NCBI GenBank assembly: GCA_950295325.1
Contig: OX485803.1
Location: 49,551,554-49,615,553, forward strand
Direction of reading: 5' to 3'
DNA: 64,000 nt
Origin: Polytrichum commune
Lineage: Eukaryota; Streptophyta; Polytrichopsida; Polytrichales; Polytrichaceae
In this document: positions 1-13,533 of the stretch, piece by piece
How the letters are laid out: each line of letters starts with the position of its first letter
How positions within the stretch are numbered: the first letter of the stretch is position 1
Notes under the pieces: model-generated
The model's input: only the letters and a program-made list of their open reading frames with translations
Told to the model about the DNA's origin: nothing
The model's database searches: none
Translations under genes and position numbers: made by a program

Positions 1-3000
1 CCTTTGAAAGGCGACATCACTAAATTGGAGGCTGATTTTTTCAATGGTTATCGTGATGGTGACCGTGTGTTTTATCTATCGGCTACCGACTCTAAGGAAA
101 ATTTTCAATTTGTGGATGATAAGGTTCGTGCATCTTGGAGCCCAAATTGGGCTCAAGCTAATGCGGTGTTTAAAACTCAATTAGATGCCGATCCTTCATT
201 TACATCATACAAGAACAAGATGTTCTTCATATGGGATGGTAATCACAGATTTTTTGCTTGGAAAAGTTATATTGACCGTTTGCATACCGAAGATTACGAG
301 CGTCATGTCTTTGTCGATTCCATCATTTTGACGTCCGAGCTTGATGACATTCCAAGTTTGTTGACTGCTATGCACGACATCAACAAGTAATGCTCTTACT
401 TCTTTTTTTTCATTTATTTCTAGTTTGTATTTTGTTATTTGAATTATATCATCCTAAATTTATGAATTCAATATTTTTTCAGGTCAACAAAAAACTCTCA
501 CGTTTCTACCAATTTGGTGCATACTTTGTATCGGATGCAGAGTATTGGCACTATGTCTTTTACTTCTTCTAAAAAACAACTGGATCCTAGAAGTTATAAG
601 CGATGTGAGGAGAAGTCCGTCGAAACTTGGTATTCTTTGACGCGGCCAATTTTTTTTTATTACATGTACAGTGTAAGTTTTTCTAGCATTTTTTATTATG
701 TTTTTAATGTTTATTTATATTTCATTTACATCACATCTATATGTATTTATTAATTTTGGATTTTGTTTGATTTTTCAGCAAGAACTTGCCGAGTCTAGCG
801 ATATTGCTCTCAACCTTTACAATGAAACTCATCCTCTAGAACGAACTTCAGAAGGAGTTTCTAAAGCAATGTCCGCAGCTGTCAACAAAAAACGTGCAAT
901 GTTGTTATCTAGTTTTACAAAACAACTAGTGATTGCTGACATCAACCTCACCCCTGTTTTTCTTGAAAAAGTTAAGCACCATTGGGGTTCATTTTCGGTG
1001 CCGGAAATGTTACAAGAGAAACTTCATCGTGTTGCTGTTAGTAATGTGGATCCAGATGTCAAAGTCGGATGGCTCAAGCTTTGGAATGGCAATGATTTGA
1101 CAAAGATGCATTGCATTTCCCGAAATCACCCCTCTCTGATTTTGCACTTGATGATTGGTTATCAAAGTCTACATATTGGGCACAGTTAGAAAAAAAACTA
1201 TTGAAGAGCTTCAAAGTATTCTCTCATCTCCTCTTCAATTGCCTGCAGATGTGCCTACTATCTCCGAATATATCCAAACCTGGAAGTTTACGGCTTTCAA
1301 TTCAATATTCTATCGTGAATTCAAAAGCGGAAAAGTCAAAAAACACAACGTTTGAGATGAGCAACCGAATATTGATCTTACTATGAAGCGTGTTCTATAT
1401 AGGTACAACTTATTCTTTACTATTTCTTAATATTTTTTCATTACATTTTACTTTTCATTCAATATTTGGCTCATAATATTTTTGTGTGTAGGTATTTCCG
1501 ATATATTTTGATTCCGTACAAATGCGTTATAGGGGAACCTCGTTTTTTTCCAAATTGGCGTGACACTAGTGCGGAAGACTCATGCATGTTCACTACTGAG
1601 ATTTGTTTGGATTGGTCGCTCCCATACTATGAGGATTGTGATTGGTATCTTGATTGTCCTAAGGATGCATGTCCGTCAAGTGAGAAGGCAATCCGTCAGA
1701 TAAATGATGCCAAAAATGTAGATCCTCGTGATACTGCAATTTTGCAAGCACAAATTGTGCAGCTTAAACTTAGAGAGCCAGAACCAAAAGAGACAAAACG
1801 TCGTAAGAGAAAACATGTTCCTGAAACCAAAATACAAGGTCAATCGGAAATTTCACAACATGAAGAATTGCTTGTTCTTTCTATTGATTTGGATAAGAAT
1901 ACACTTGGAGGCGAAAGTTCAAAATCCGGGTGCGATGTATTGGAATTTCATTACTCGAGCACCTATGACGCTATTCATCGTGCGCCAACGAATGTTTTGA
2001 GAAAATAGTTATTCATACTGAAGAACTTTCTCACGCTCTCTTTTGCTCGATCTACTACTGTCAAGAACAAGTCTGAAGGGGTGGAAGTAGGCCTTCCTGA
2101 GTGGATCCAATGGCGGGCATTTCTTGAAAATGTAAGTAATCTTGATTTTGTATTTTCTCTAATGTTCTTACTTTCATTTGGGTTTTATTTTGTGTCTTAT
2201 ATTGTGATATGTTGTGGTATTTCAGTTCAAAGACAATCGCGAATTTCATGTCATGGGAAGTCCGACTCCCTTTGCCGTTGACTTGGTTTTCTGCAATTTC
2301 CGGACGGTCTTGACTTCAACCTCTCCAATAGACCTGCTGAAATTCCTCTTTGGAATAAATATGACAAAAACTGGATGGTTGCAACAATGTCCTTGTGCAA
2401 GTCCATCTTCTCTGATGATGGCGTCCTCATAGTATTTTCTACTATCGATATGCAAACCAAGAAGGTTTTGAATTCAACCTTACACAACGGCAACATGAAA
2501 GTTCTTAGGACTTTTATTTGCCTCAATTCGTACATGGTGTTCAAGGATCCGGAGTCTCCAACCTACACCGTAAGTATAACACATGACAATTGTTTCTATT
2601 TAATTATTTTGGTGTTATTTGCATTGTATATAGTTTTAACACAATTTATATTTTTTTGTAGACTCTGGCATTTATGGCTCATGTCTTGGTAAGAGATTTT
2701 ACTACCACAAAATCCACGAGACAACCAAACTCCACTTTTTTGGCATTGGATTGAAAAGCAAAACTTGCTTTTCAATTTTGTGGATGAAAAAAACATGTTT
2801 CTTCAAAAATCGGGAAGACCTTGGAGGGGGCCATATCAAAAATCGCCGCGTTTTTTTCAAGATCTTATTGAATTGTTTACACCATCGAATGGACGCGTTG
2901 TTGATTTGACATGTTCCACTGGAGCTTCTATCCTAGCAACACGCGCATGTGGCAGACATCTTCTTGCATTTGAGGGTGATAATGACATGTTTGAGCACAT

Positions 3001-3469
3001 ATTGAAACCGCTTTTGAAAAAGGTTTTGAAAGAGGTGTCATCTAAGGAGAATATACAAGATCTCACAAAAGAAGATGATGACCTCTCGGATGAGGAGATG
3101 CTTGAATTTGAGTGTGAGTAAGTTTTGATACAATAAATTTTTATTCAATTCATTCAATTCATTGGTTCATTTTTATTTCTTCACATTATTTACATGTTTC
3201 ATCGATTTGATTTCAGGAATACGATTGGAAATAGGACATGTCTCCTGTTTTGGGCACATAGACAATTCCTACGAAGTCCAAGCCGTAGCCCGCGTCTCCC
3301 ATCATATGCCGAGAATGTTGCAATTGCAATGTTGAATATCAAAGATTCGGATCCAAATGAAAAATCTTGCTATAGTTCCAAAATCAATTCGCAATGCAAA
3401 GGTGCTCGAATATATATAGATGACGAGGCAAAATATAGTTTCATGTCTAGTGCTACTAGTGATGAATAA
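1..3469 (+). pseudogene. ParB-like / DNA methyltransferase fusion gene, decayed, 5'-truncated by window edge
   Basis: Seven exons can be traced with GT-AG introns: 1-386, 483-672, 779-~1429, ~1492-2131, 2226-2569, 2662-3117 and 3217-3469 (TAA). Phases at the 386/483, 672/779 and 3117/3217 joins agree, so this was a real spliced gene. Exon 1 contains WDGNHRFFAWKSY, the DGxHR signature of ParB/sulfiredoxin-like folds. Exon 6 contains VVDLTCSTGASILATRACGR followed by LLAFEGDND, which resembles motif I of N4-cytosine/N6-adenine DNA methyltransferases. It lies downstream of a damaged DPP-like motif IV (about 2278-2310), the permuted order of beta-class enzymes. A basic RRKRKH stretch near 1800 could be a nuclear signal. 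Lesions: frame changes near 1110, at an A8 run near 1190, near 2000-2060, inside motif IV near 2295 and near 2730, plus an in-frame TGA near 1352. ParB plus methylase fusions are known in phages and bacteria; relatives in seed-free plants are recalled, not checked. Function of the ancestor is inferred. Confidence 0.6.
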
Positions 3470-6400
3470 ATATTTGGACTTCATGTTGTTTATCCTTCTC
3501 AACCCTCTTATTACTAAACCCTAAAATCATCATTTTTAAGGCCACAATTCCACGGTTATAGGATATTGGTGGCCCTATTACCAAAATTTTCATCTTCCTC
3601 ACTGCTCATAAGTTACCGCTCATCGCTCACCGCTCATAAGATAGCACTCCCCTTGTGGACTTGTATATTTTTTTGTATTTATCTTTGAGCATGTGTTTAT
3701 GCTTCACTTACGAGGTTGGATAGAAACACACCAATTTTTTAATATGATCTGACACACATTTTATTTCAAATCCCTAACAAACTTCTACATGTGCATGTTC
3801 ATGTGACTCACACTAATTATTATTGTCATGCTATTTTCATAATTGCACATATAGGTCTAGTGACCTTCATAATGTTTTGTACATCTAAGATCTAGTGTAA
3901 TTATTGTATTGATTTTCCTATTAGCATATTACTACTCCTTTGGTAAGATGAATTCACATAAGTGCAAACTCAATTGCATGATTTTACAAACAAATGTAGC
4001 AATAAATTCTACCAATTTTTTTTGGAATCATGAAACAAGTTCACTATAAAAAAAAAACCAATTTGATTGTATGTTATGAACAATTTCATGATTTGGTACC
4101 CATATTCACAACTTCACAAAATCAATTTCATGGATTGTATAACTTTATTTCACAAAGAACGGTACGTCATTTACAAGATTCTCCTAATCAATCCCCACGA
4201 TTAGCTCTACCAAAATTTTGATTGACCTCTCTTATCCAACCTTGGACCATGTTTTTAGAGATCACTTGTACATCGGCATTGATGTGACCTAACAATGTTC
4301 GATGATTTTGGAGACCACATGGTGCAAAAATATTTATGACATTGGTTTGGAAGATTCATGAAGTTAGAGGTAAAGGTCCACTATCATGAAATCAAGGTGT
4401 GCCACATGTCAAGTTGGTTTAGAAAAATCATGAACTAAATTAGAAGGTTCATGAAATTGGTAGAACACTCTGGCAACATGGGTTGGAAGGTTCATGAACT
4501 AGCTTGGAACCTTCATGAAATTGACTTTGCATATCTGTGAAGTCTTCTTAACAAAGGAGTATTACGTTAAAGTCCTCAAGTTCTAGATTTGACACCATTG
4601 TGACATTACTTTAGCACATTGAATGATGTTATATCATTACTTAAATTGCCTTATACTTATACATTTATCAATATGACCCACAATAAACCATACGAATTCT
4701 TTGGACGTGTATTTTCAAATCACAATATATCCAAGTTATATAAATACAAGTGGGTGTAATTTATCCTTTAACTTGTCCAAGGTCCTCTAAATGCACTACA
4801 CCGTTTATGATATTCAATGTCACGTACACTATTTGCAAACCCTAACATAGTTTCCATCACCAGTCTTGGATGCAACTTCTAAACTGGGCCATGTCAACGT
4901 TGGGCTCTCACCTTGGGGCCCACGCATGGTAGTCCCGTCGAAGCCTGGTGAAAACATTGATGATTTACTTTACCTGGTGTACATTGTCAATGTTTCATGG
5001 GATACATTAATGTGTGTCACACTGTTACATTGCAACGTTGGGCATGGGAGAACCATCCCCATAGACCATCATGCTACATCCGCCCATCAACAAAATGTAT
5101 GTAACATGATCCATGATCCATGATGTCTTGGAGCGGGAGTCTAGACATGGTATTTTGAATTGGACATGCATGGGCTTATTAGGGTTTAGGATAACAACCA
5201 CATATTTGAGTTGCCACCCTTATCTTCATTCACTATATATGGTTGCAAACTTTTGGTGTTTCAATTGGTTTGTGTAATGGACAATGTATTTGTTTCAAAG
5301 TACATTCTATGCAACAACAAATGTATTTAGTGAGTATGAATGGCTTTAGGGTTTTTTCATCCATCATGATGACCTTGTGCATTTTCTTTGTGGCGGCCAA
5401 CTTTGGGCATGCAAGAAGGAATCATTGGCATTGACTTGCATGCATGCCCTACTTTCTTCAATATTGTACGTGGCTCATCATTATTGGTAATATTGTCATT
5501 CTCTTTGTAACATTTCAATGTATGTTTAGAGCTTCAACATTGTGTCCACCTTCTCCCCCCCCCCCCTATTATATTAGTATGAAACACACAATGTATCATG
5601 AAACATCTTCTTGTTGACAATGTGATATACGATCCTTCCAAGTTTCATTCTCAAAATCCTTGCAAAATGCCTTACAACATTCCTTCACCTAACAATAAAG
5701 ACTAGATTCTCGAGAACATATCTTTCCTATCGGAGTTTTAATAGATTTTGCCTAACTATCAATGAGCGGTTAGGACGTTGGTGTCTCTTATGGATCTCGT
5801 AGACAAACCTTTCATATGAAATTCTACCAACAAGTTTTTGAAACTTCTTTTTTGGCTCCTCATTAATCATTACTTTCAAATTGCACATCCCATACTATCT
5901 ATTCTAGTATTTCTCCACTTCTCACAAGACATTTTGGTGCTACGCTCATTGTGCTATACAAATATGGACAAATTGAATTAAGAAGGGTTGTATTTAGACA
6001 TGCATGAAGTGCAACTAGAACAAATTGAAAAAGAAATGGTTCAATATCCTCCTCTTCGGTAGTTCAACCACCGAGACCTCATGTAGGACATACTTGCTCG
6101 TCACTATAGTGCCAACCACAAATCCAGGTTTGTCATGCGGTGCTACGTTCTCATTGATAAGGTCATTGACTTTTGCTTACCCATCTAGTAGTGGGGAACT
6201 ACTTATCACCTAGGAATTCCAGCTCTCTCATTGCTTCAAAACTCCCTTTTAATATTGATTCTACCGCCTACCATTACCCATATTGAATACTACCATGTAC
6301 CTCCGATCTTATCTTGACTCTATAGACTCCTTCACATAACATAATGTTGATAATTCAGACCTTGCTTCCAACTCTTAAGGTCCTTAATATGATTAACTAC

Positions 6401-7265
6401 ATACGTGTCATCAAAACATGGCCAAGTACCTAACAATCTTAAACTCAACATACACCCACTCATAGTAAGGAATTCCTATAACATCCTCCTCCTTTTATTC
6501 AAAATTGATAACCACAACCAAAACCTTCACAACATTTGAGTGATCTTGTTGATGTTGGCAAACACCTAAGGAGAAAAATCTATATTTATGATCCTTTATG
6601 GCTACAATGTAGACATTAAATTTACAAAAAATTCACGTTATAATCTACTTCACATGGGCATTGTCTGACATGAATATCTAAAATTTTACGTAGGGAACAC
6701 CATTCTCAACCATTATATCATAGAGGTTTTTCCAAATCATAGTTGCATTACGACTTCTTCGGGTTGCATATCACAAAAATCAATCATCCGTACTGTAAAT
6801 GATTTGTTGTCGCATCCATGGAATGAGATTATTATTCATCTTTCAAATGTTGACCATGGTCACATCTTTGAAATGGTCAGACTTCAAACAAGAGTGGTGT
6901 TTAAGAATCATGATACGAGCGATTAATCATTCCAATACCCATTGGAGTGAAATGATTGAACCCCTAAACATGTCAAGGTCGACATCTGCATGAACATAGT
7001 TTTGTCCTCTAGGTAGTACCCAACATTTAGCTTAGATATTGCCCAAAAATGAATAAAAGTCAATGTCCTTATGCAAAATAAAATTTTGTCTTGGAAGTTT
7101 TTTAAAAATAAAATTAATTTCTTTACATGTGGCCCCAACAAAACTTTCCAAGAGATTGGAAATGGCTTTGAATGAACCCCAAAATTTGATAGTCTCTCAC
7201 TAGAACACATGAGATACGATTATCAACATTTTAGTGATTAAATTGTGTTTAAGATTTAAGTTAAC
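3470..7265. other. AT-rich intergenic DNA, no gene recognised
   Basis: Only short random open frames are seen. Loose repeats of GGTTCATGAA/AAGGTTCATG occur at about 4340-4520, and a C12 run lies at 5555-5566. Nothing resembling a transposase, polymerase or host protein was recognised in either strand. Confidence 0.5.
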
Positions 7266-7269
7266 TTTC

Positions 7270-8560
7270 TCAATTGCTTTGAGAACAACCTCCGCAACAC
7301 TCCCTATGGCTTTCAAAGTCATCTAAATTAATAGAATTCAAAGAAACTAAAACTTTCCAACTAGGTGTGGACTATATAAATATCAACATTTTGGTCATTT
7401 CTAAATTTTCTCACAATTTCATTTACTATTTGCAAATGCTTTACACATAGCCCTTTAGCAACGCTTCCTAGGGCTTTCAAACGATTTTCAAAATTTTCCA
7501 TAGAACTGAAATTTGTATCTCGGATTTGAGGGTACAAATATCAACAATTTGGTAATTTTTTTAATTTTTAATTTTTTCTTTTCTTTTCTCAAATGCTCTA
7601 CAAATTGGCCTTTCAGTGCTTCCAAAACATCAAAATTCATAGCTGCGGATCCGAAGGTACAAATATCAACATTTTGGCAACTTTTAATTTTGCTAAAACA
7701 TTCTTTGATTTCTCAAATGCTTTACAATTGGCCCTCACAATGCTTCCTAGGGCTTTTGAAATGATTTGAAATGAATCTCCAAAAAATTGAAATTTGTACC
7801 CTCGGATCCAAGGGTACAAATTTCACCAATTTGGTCAATTTTCAAATTTTCATTTTTTTCTCAAATGTTTTACAAATGGCCCTTGCAATGTTTCTAAAGG
7901 GTTTTTGAAGTGATTCTGAAAAATCTACAAACATTTGAAGTTTATTCCTTCAGATTTGAGAGGGTCTAATATCACCATTTTGGTACGTTTTAATTTTGCT
8001 AAAAATTATTTTACTTTTATCAAACGCTTTATCACTGTCTTTTGAATCATTTCCAAGTGCTTTCAAAGTGCCCTAGATAAATTTGCAAAATATTGATATT
8101 TGTATCCATGGTGCCCATGATACAAATATCAATATTTTGAAAACTTTAGAGTTGGCTCAAACTTTTCTTTTCCTATATCAAATGCTTTATAATTGCCTCT
8201 TGCAATGTGTGCGAGGGCTTTCAATGTGACCTTAAATAATCTTCAAAATTGGTAAATTGGTAAATTTGGTGCCAAGGAAACAAATACCAACATTCAAAAA
8301 ACCTTGACATTGGTTTAAATGTTTTGTTATATTTGTTAGATGTTTTATAAATGGTGTTGTCAATGCTTTATGAACCTCCAAAAGTTACTTTGAACAATGA
8401 CCAAATTTTTGAAATTGGTATACTTGGTGCGAAGAATATAAATACCAAGGTTTTAATCATTTTTCAAAAATAATTATTTTCTCCAAATCCGTTGCAAATG
8501 ACCATTGCATTGGTCCTTCGGGCTTTGGAAATGAACTTGGAAAATGATCCAAAATCTAAT
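7270..8560. repeat. Degenerate tandem array, ~155-bp unit, about eight copies
   Basis: Each unit has, in order, a block like CTTCCTAGGGCTTTCAAA, a spacer, GAAATTTGTATCC, GGTACAAATATCAACATTTT, an AT-rich tract, and CTCAAATGCTTTACAAATGG. The 'gggcttt' block recurs near 7310, 7463, 7620, 7745, 7895, 8053, 8212 and 8528, so the period is roughly 145-160 bp. Copies differ substantially, suggesting an old satellite-like expansion. Open frames inside it (for example 7513-7764 and 7637-7819 minus) are products of the repeat and not genes. Confidence 0.75.
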
Positions 8561-9557
8561 TTTTTTGTGTTCAGTGTCAAAAATTATGATCATCTTGAAT
8601 TCAGTATAATGTTTTTTTTAAATAAATTACAACTTTTTCTATAAGTTTTGAGGTAAGGTTTGTACCATTTGGGTGTCCAAGCTAAAGGTAGACTTATACA
8701 AAAAAATTAGTCATAAATAATTAGACTAAGGTTTAGAAATCTTTATAAATGAAATGGATCTAGCTAATTGTACTAAATGCCTCAAGATCCAATTCAAGCT
8801 TAGTTGTTATAGAATGAACAACTTAGACCTTTCTAATGTATTATAGTCACTACAGTACATCCCAATGTGGCTGAAAGTCCATTATAATGAGTATAAATAG
8901 TAAAATATTTATTGAGACAAAAAGAAATTAAGATGTTGAAGTTGCTTCATGGAAATTCTTATAATTCTATCTCAAAATTTAGAATTTAATGAAACTACTT
9001 GGAATATATACAAATATTAAGATATACCTATGAACATAAAATTTGTACAAATTGATGGCTATTGGAAAACCATGGTAAGGTTCTAAAATTAGATGTTATA
9101 AATGGAAAGATATCCCATGGAAATATCTAAAACTTGTATGTAGAATTTTATAATTTCTTATGAAGTAAATTACATTAGAAATGCGATTTTAATACCTATT
9201 CATTGATATAGAGTTTGTAAAACATACACTTTAGATAAATCTATGATAAGCTTTTGAAGTCAGTTAATTTCATATAAAGGCATATTACTTCTAAACAAAA
9301 ATTTATATTCCTAAGATACAATGTGTATTATACAAAATACTTTAATATCTCTCCATTGATATAAAGTTTGCAAGAAATGGAGATCGTGACAAGACATTCT
9401 GAGCCTTTGAAGTCAAATGTTTTTAACTAACTAGGGGCTTCAAACTACTCAATACTAATATGAAATTATATATTACTTTTCTATTAAGTTAAAATCTTTC
9501 ATCATTCAAATGTCTTATGAAACTAATTATTATCATATAACTAAAGAAAATGGCATA
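8561..9557. other. AT-rich DNA without recognisable feature
   Basis: Very AT-rich, with no open frame worth naming, no clear inverted or tandem repeat and no RNA gene motif seen. Confidence 0.4.
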
Positions 9558-9957
9558 GGGAGGTCACTCCATTGTAAAGTTGAACAACCACGTGCAAACA
9601 CTTTACATGTAAAAAATCCTACTTTCTACATAAAGCATCACCAAAATGGGTCAAATTTTTATCAATTTTATTTCATAAGTAGATATACATGGTACCTATT
9701 ATGTAGTAAAAATGATAACTAAATTTGATGATCTTATTTTATTTATGAAACATATCGTTTCTAACTAGAATGACGCAAAATTGAACTAAAAATTTACTAA
9801 ACAAAATGAAGATGACTAAAAATTTATATATATATATCAATGGTTACGTATGTGTAGGAAAAATATCATAAATTTTAAAATCATCTATGGCATGTAATAT
9901 AGGGGTAGCAAACATTGTTTGCACGTGGTGTTCAACTTGACAATGGAGTGACCTCCC
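9558..9957. mobile_element. MITE-like element with ~42-bp terminal inverted repeats
   Basis: The left arm at 9558-9600 (starting GGGAGGTCACTCCATTGTAA) is repeated in reverse complement at 9916-9957 with very few mismatches, including the inner GCACGTGG/CCACGTGC block. The 400-bp size and absence of coding capacity fit a MITE. No target-site duplication is evident, so the superfamily is not assigned. The short open frame at 9510-9722 is accidental. Confidence 0.65.
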
Positions 9958-11879
9958 CGTGGAAGATGGTCAATATATATAATAATTTTAAGAGGCAAAA
10001 ATCAATATGATGAAACAAAAAATTTATTTCAGGTGTAAAAATCATAACACCATCTGTAAATCCTTCACTCAAAGTTGAGAGTTGGCCGGATGTGAGATAA
10101 AGTTAATAGAACGAAGGTCCGAACATTCTAGAGGTGGAAGTCAGAAATGAGAGATGATTGAAAACAAAGTTGAGCCCCAATTTCAAAGGGGTTGTCTCGA
10201 ATAGTGAGGGTGAGCCTCTTCCTTAACTTGCGCCTCATTGTCTCTCCAATTGACTTGGTGTAGCATTTATCACGGTTCATTTGTTTTAAATTTTTATTTT
10301 GAAAACTTAGTTTTGTCATTCTTCATCCGATAATTCTTTATGTATTGTGGACTTTGTAATATCAAAAAAATACTTGCCACGTAGAAAACTAAATCGCCAA
10401 GGTACATTCTACTAACGTAAAGGTTATATTCAATCAACAACTTATAAAGTCAACTTACTTTAGTTTGTTCAATTTTTTTGACATCTTGTCATCTCATATT
10501 TCTTAAAGTTAGCCTTTGAATCTCATGTCATTTTCCTTGAACCAAGTCACTATTTAATCCATCTTTTCATCTTCTTATGACATACTTTGACTTTAACTTA
10601 GCCTTCTCTATACAACATACCAATAATTATTTTGTATCCAATATATAGGCTTTAATCTATCTAAGCTAATTTCCATACTTAAAATCATCATAATTTTTAT
10701 TATAACTTCTTCTTTATCATTAATTCTTACAATAAAAAACTTAATCAAACAAAAATCAAATAAATCCTTCATACAAGTATGATGATAAAGTCGATTAGAC
10801 AATTAATATGATGTTTTACATGAAAAAAAATAAAAAAAATCAATGCTTCAACATATATTCCCATGTCAAGGGGTTGCATTTTACTAAGTACTTACCTAAA
10901 ATTAGAATTAGGTTTTGTGTTACAAATCAACCACAACTATTGATGAAGGGAAAGATTTGTTAAAAGACATGTATGAGTGGCGTTTGTAACCTTAAAAATG
11001 ACCACATAAGAAGTGGTGGTTATAATGATATTCTAAGGGTTACGTAGGCCACAAATCCTAGTACCTACTTGAAAAATGTAAAAGCGGGTGAGCAATACAA
11101 TGGAGTGGTAGAGCTTTGTGGTGTATGGCTTTGCTAATGAATGTAATGGTGTTGGTGCTTGGAATAATATTATTGGGTTGAAGAAATTCTTAACTTGTTT
11201 GTGGTTACAGTAGTGTCTGTCACTATGCAAGCAATTCATGCCAAGAAATTTTGCAGAGACAAGACTTATGTATGTCTTACCTTCAATTTTTCTAACAACA
11301 AGAAGAATCTGTTGCATTAATGTTAGAGTTAAGAGGGACTAAGATGGTTAATGCCTCGATGTCACTATTGGCTAAGGACCCACCTTCTATAGTATAGTGT
11401 TGTAATATTGGTCTTTATAAAGTAATTTAGGAAACTAGAAGTAAATATGATAGATCAATAAGGGGAGAAGTGCATAATCATGGGTTGATGGATTGTAACA
11501 TTGCATGTGTAAGATGGAGTATATCAATAGATATATCATGTAACTAATATAGAGATATGGTTATAAGTAGGTCAAATTATGAGGTAGTACACTTATGAGT
11601 CTCAACCAATATCAAGGGTTAGGCGGTACCGTTATAACCTTCGAGGATAGTGTCCATTTTAACATGGTGGTAATAATAAGGTCTAGGTAGTAGGGTAGCG
11701 CAAACTAGAAGTGCTAGTTAATAGGGGTAACAAGGATAATTTTAGTTGAGCTACCGACCTTCTTTAATCGCACTACTAGCATTAACCCAAATAACAAAAG
11801 GAAATGTGTCATGGAGAGGTGGATAATAAAAATATTCAAAGTCTTTGAAAATCATAATATAGGTGTCGACTAAACATGG
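9958..11879. other. AT-rich DNA, no gene recognised
   Basis: Several minus-strand open frames of 60-95 codons (10128-10319, 10608-10802, 11033-11317) show no domain and have the compositional look of chance frames in AT-rich DNA. Confidence 0.4.
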
Positions 11880-12600
11880 ATCAAACATTGAAATCAAACT
11901 CAAGGATCATTGCAGTTTGATTTAGTAGACATAGACTAAACATTAGGGGTTTGATGTAGTTTGAAACATAGAATGAAAGGACAAAAAAATTCTCAACATG
12001 CATCAAGGCAAAGTTGGAGGCTTATGTTATAGTCATATGTCTAAACAAATGAAATTAATTAATTAATTGATTACTTTTTAAATGCATTTATTCAAATAGA
12101 ATAAATAAGTTTTTAAATTAAAAATTAAAAACGTACAAGTTGAATATATGCTATTTGGGACAAACTACTTTGGGTCAAAAGATGAAGAAGACATGAACCT
12201 AATGTATGACATTCATCAATGTCAATAGTTCATAGATTATTGTAGCATTAAAATCAATATCAACAGTCATTGTAGACTGATACAGAAAACACTAAACTAA
12301 AACACAAGGACCATGGTGCAATTTAAAACATAGATTAATATGAAAAACAAGGAAACCCATGAAGCATGAAGGCAAGGCTTTATAATTATGTTACAAACAT
12401 ATGAGCAAAAAATTGTCACTAAGAAAATTTTAATTTAAAATTTTAAGAAAATAAGAAAAATGACACAGACATACAAGTTGAAGACATGCTATTAGGCTAA
12501 ATTTGGAAATGAAATAGTAGGAGCATGTTCCAATTTACAACATAGAATGAAAGGATAATAAACAAACTCACAAATCCAACAAGGTACCAATGATCGATGG
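11880..12600. repeat. Degenerate direct repeats
   Basis: A block containing 'caaggatcat...ttgaaacatagaatgaaaggac' near 11911 recurs in altered form near 12304 and again near 12520 ('caatttacaacatagaatga'). The matching 'acaagttgaatatatgctatt' (12136) and 'acaagttgaagacatgctatt' (12473) support a diverged duplication of roughly 340-390 bp plus a partial third copy. No coding potential. Confidence 0.4.
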
Positions 12601-13533
12601 CCATTTGCAAACAAGAGGGTCGCTCATGAGAAGCCATCAATGCAAACAATGGTTGTTTGAGTTGTGAAGTAGTATGTGAACGTCAATCCTAGGATGTGAG
12701 ACCCATTTCTCCATCCAAGATGTACCAAAGAGTAGGAGCAATTCGAAGTTGAGGTCTTTCATTTTTTTTTATGGTAAGATGCAAATCATTTGCCATCATG
12801 TTGGTCTTTGCCAATGCTACCGTACGCTACCTATCCAACTCCTCCTTTCTCCACTTCAAATAGCCAAGAGGGCATTGAGGGTAATAACAACGAGGTTGCT
12901 TAGTTGATCACTTGAGTGCTTCACCTAATATTTGTATGCTTGGATGCACATCCACAATGGTATGTGAGTTTTGAAGAGCGATAGGAGACACAAGTGGAAT
13001 ATGTGTGGGCAAGCTTGCAACCTTGGTGATGTCGTCATCAACATGCGCAAAGTTGTTGACACGAAAGGATAAGGATTCATGGATTGTAATATTGGGCTTA
13101 ACTTTTGAAGCATTAGTAGGGGGGTGAAGGTGCAACTACATTCAACAACATTTTCATTCATTTGGAAAAATAGCATTAATTTGAGAATTCTTTAGATCCA
13201 AAAACATCCATTCAAACAGATTTTTTTTTCTAAGTACCCATACAATGTATTATGATTTCTAATTAAACCTAGATGATATTGAGAAGAACATGGTATAAAC
13301 AACTTAAGAAAGCAATTTTGGTATGCTAACATGAAAATTAAACACATTGCAATGAAGATTGAAGATATTCATGAAATGTTCGTTACGGATTATCCAATAG
13401 TTGGTAGTGTCTTTATAATTGTGTGGAGTTGGACATATCATGGATCTTAAGCTAATTGCCATATCAATATTGCTAAGCAAGGTGTGCACCCAAAAACATA
13501 GGAATGTGGGACACAAATGGGGATAGGGAGCAT
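12601..13533. other. Region with minus-strand open frames, unassigned
   Basis: Minus-strand frames at 12908-13135, 12925-13176 and 13304-13516 overlap in different phases and show no known domain. They may be remnants of the element that received the adjacent LTR. Nothing else is recognised. Confidence 0.3.
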
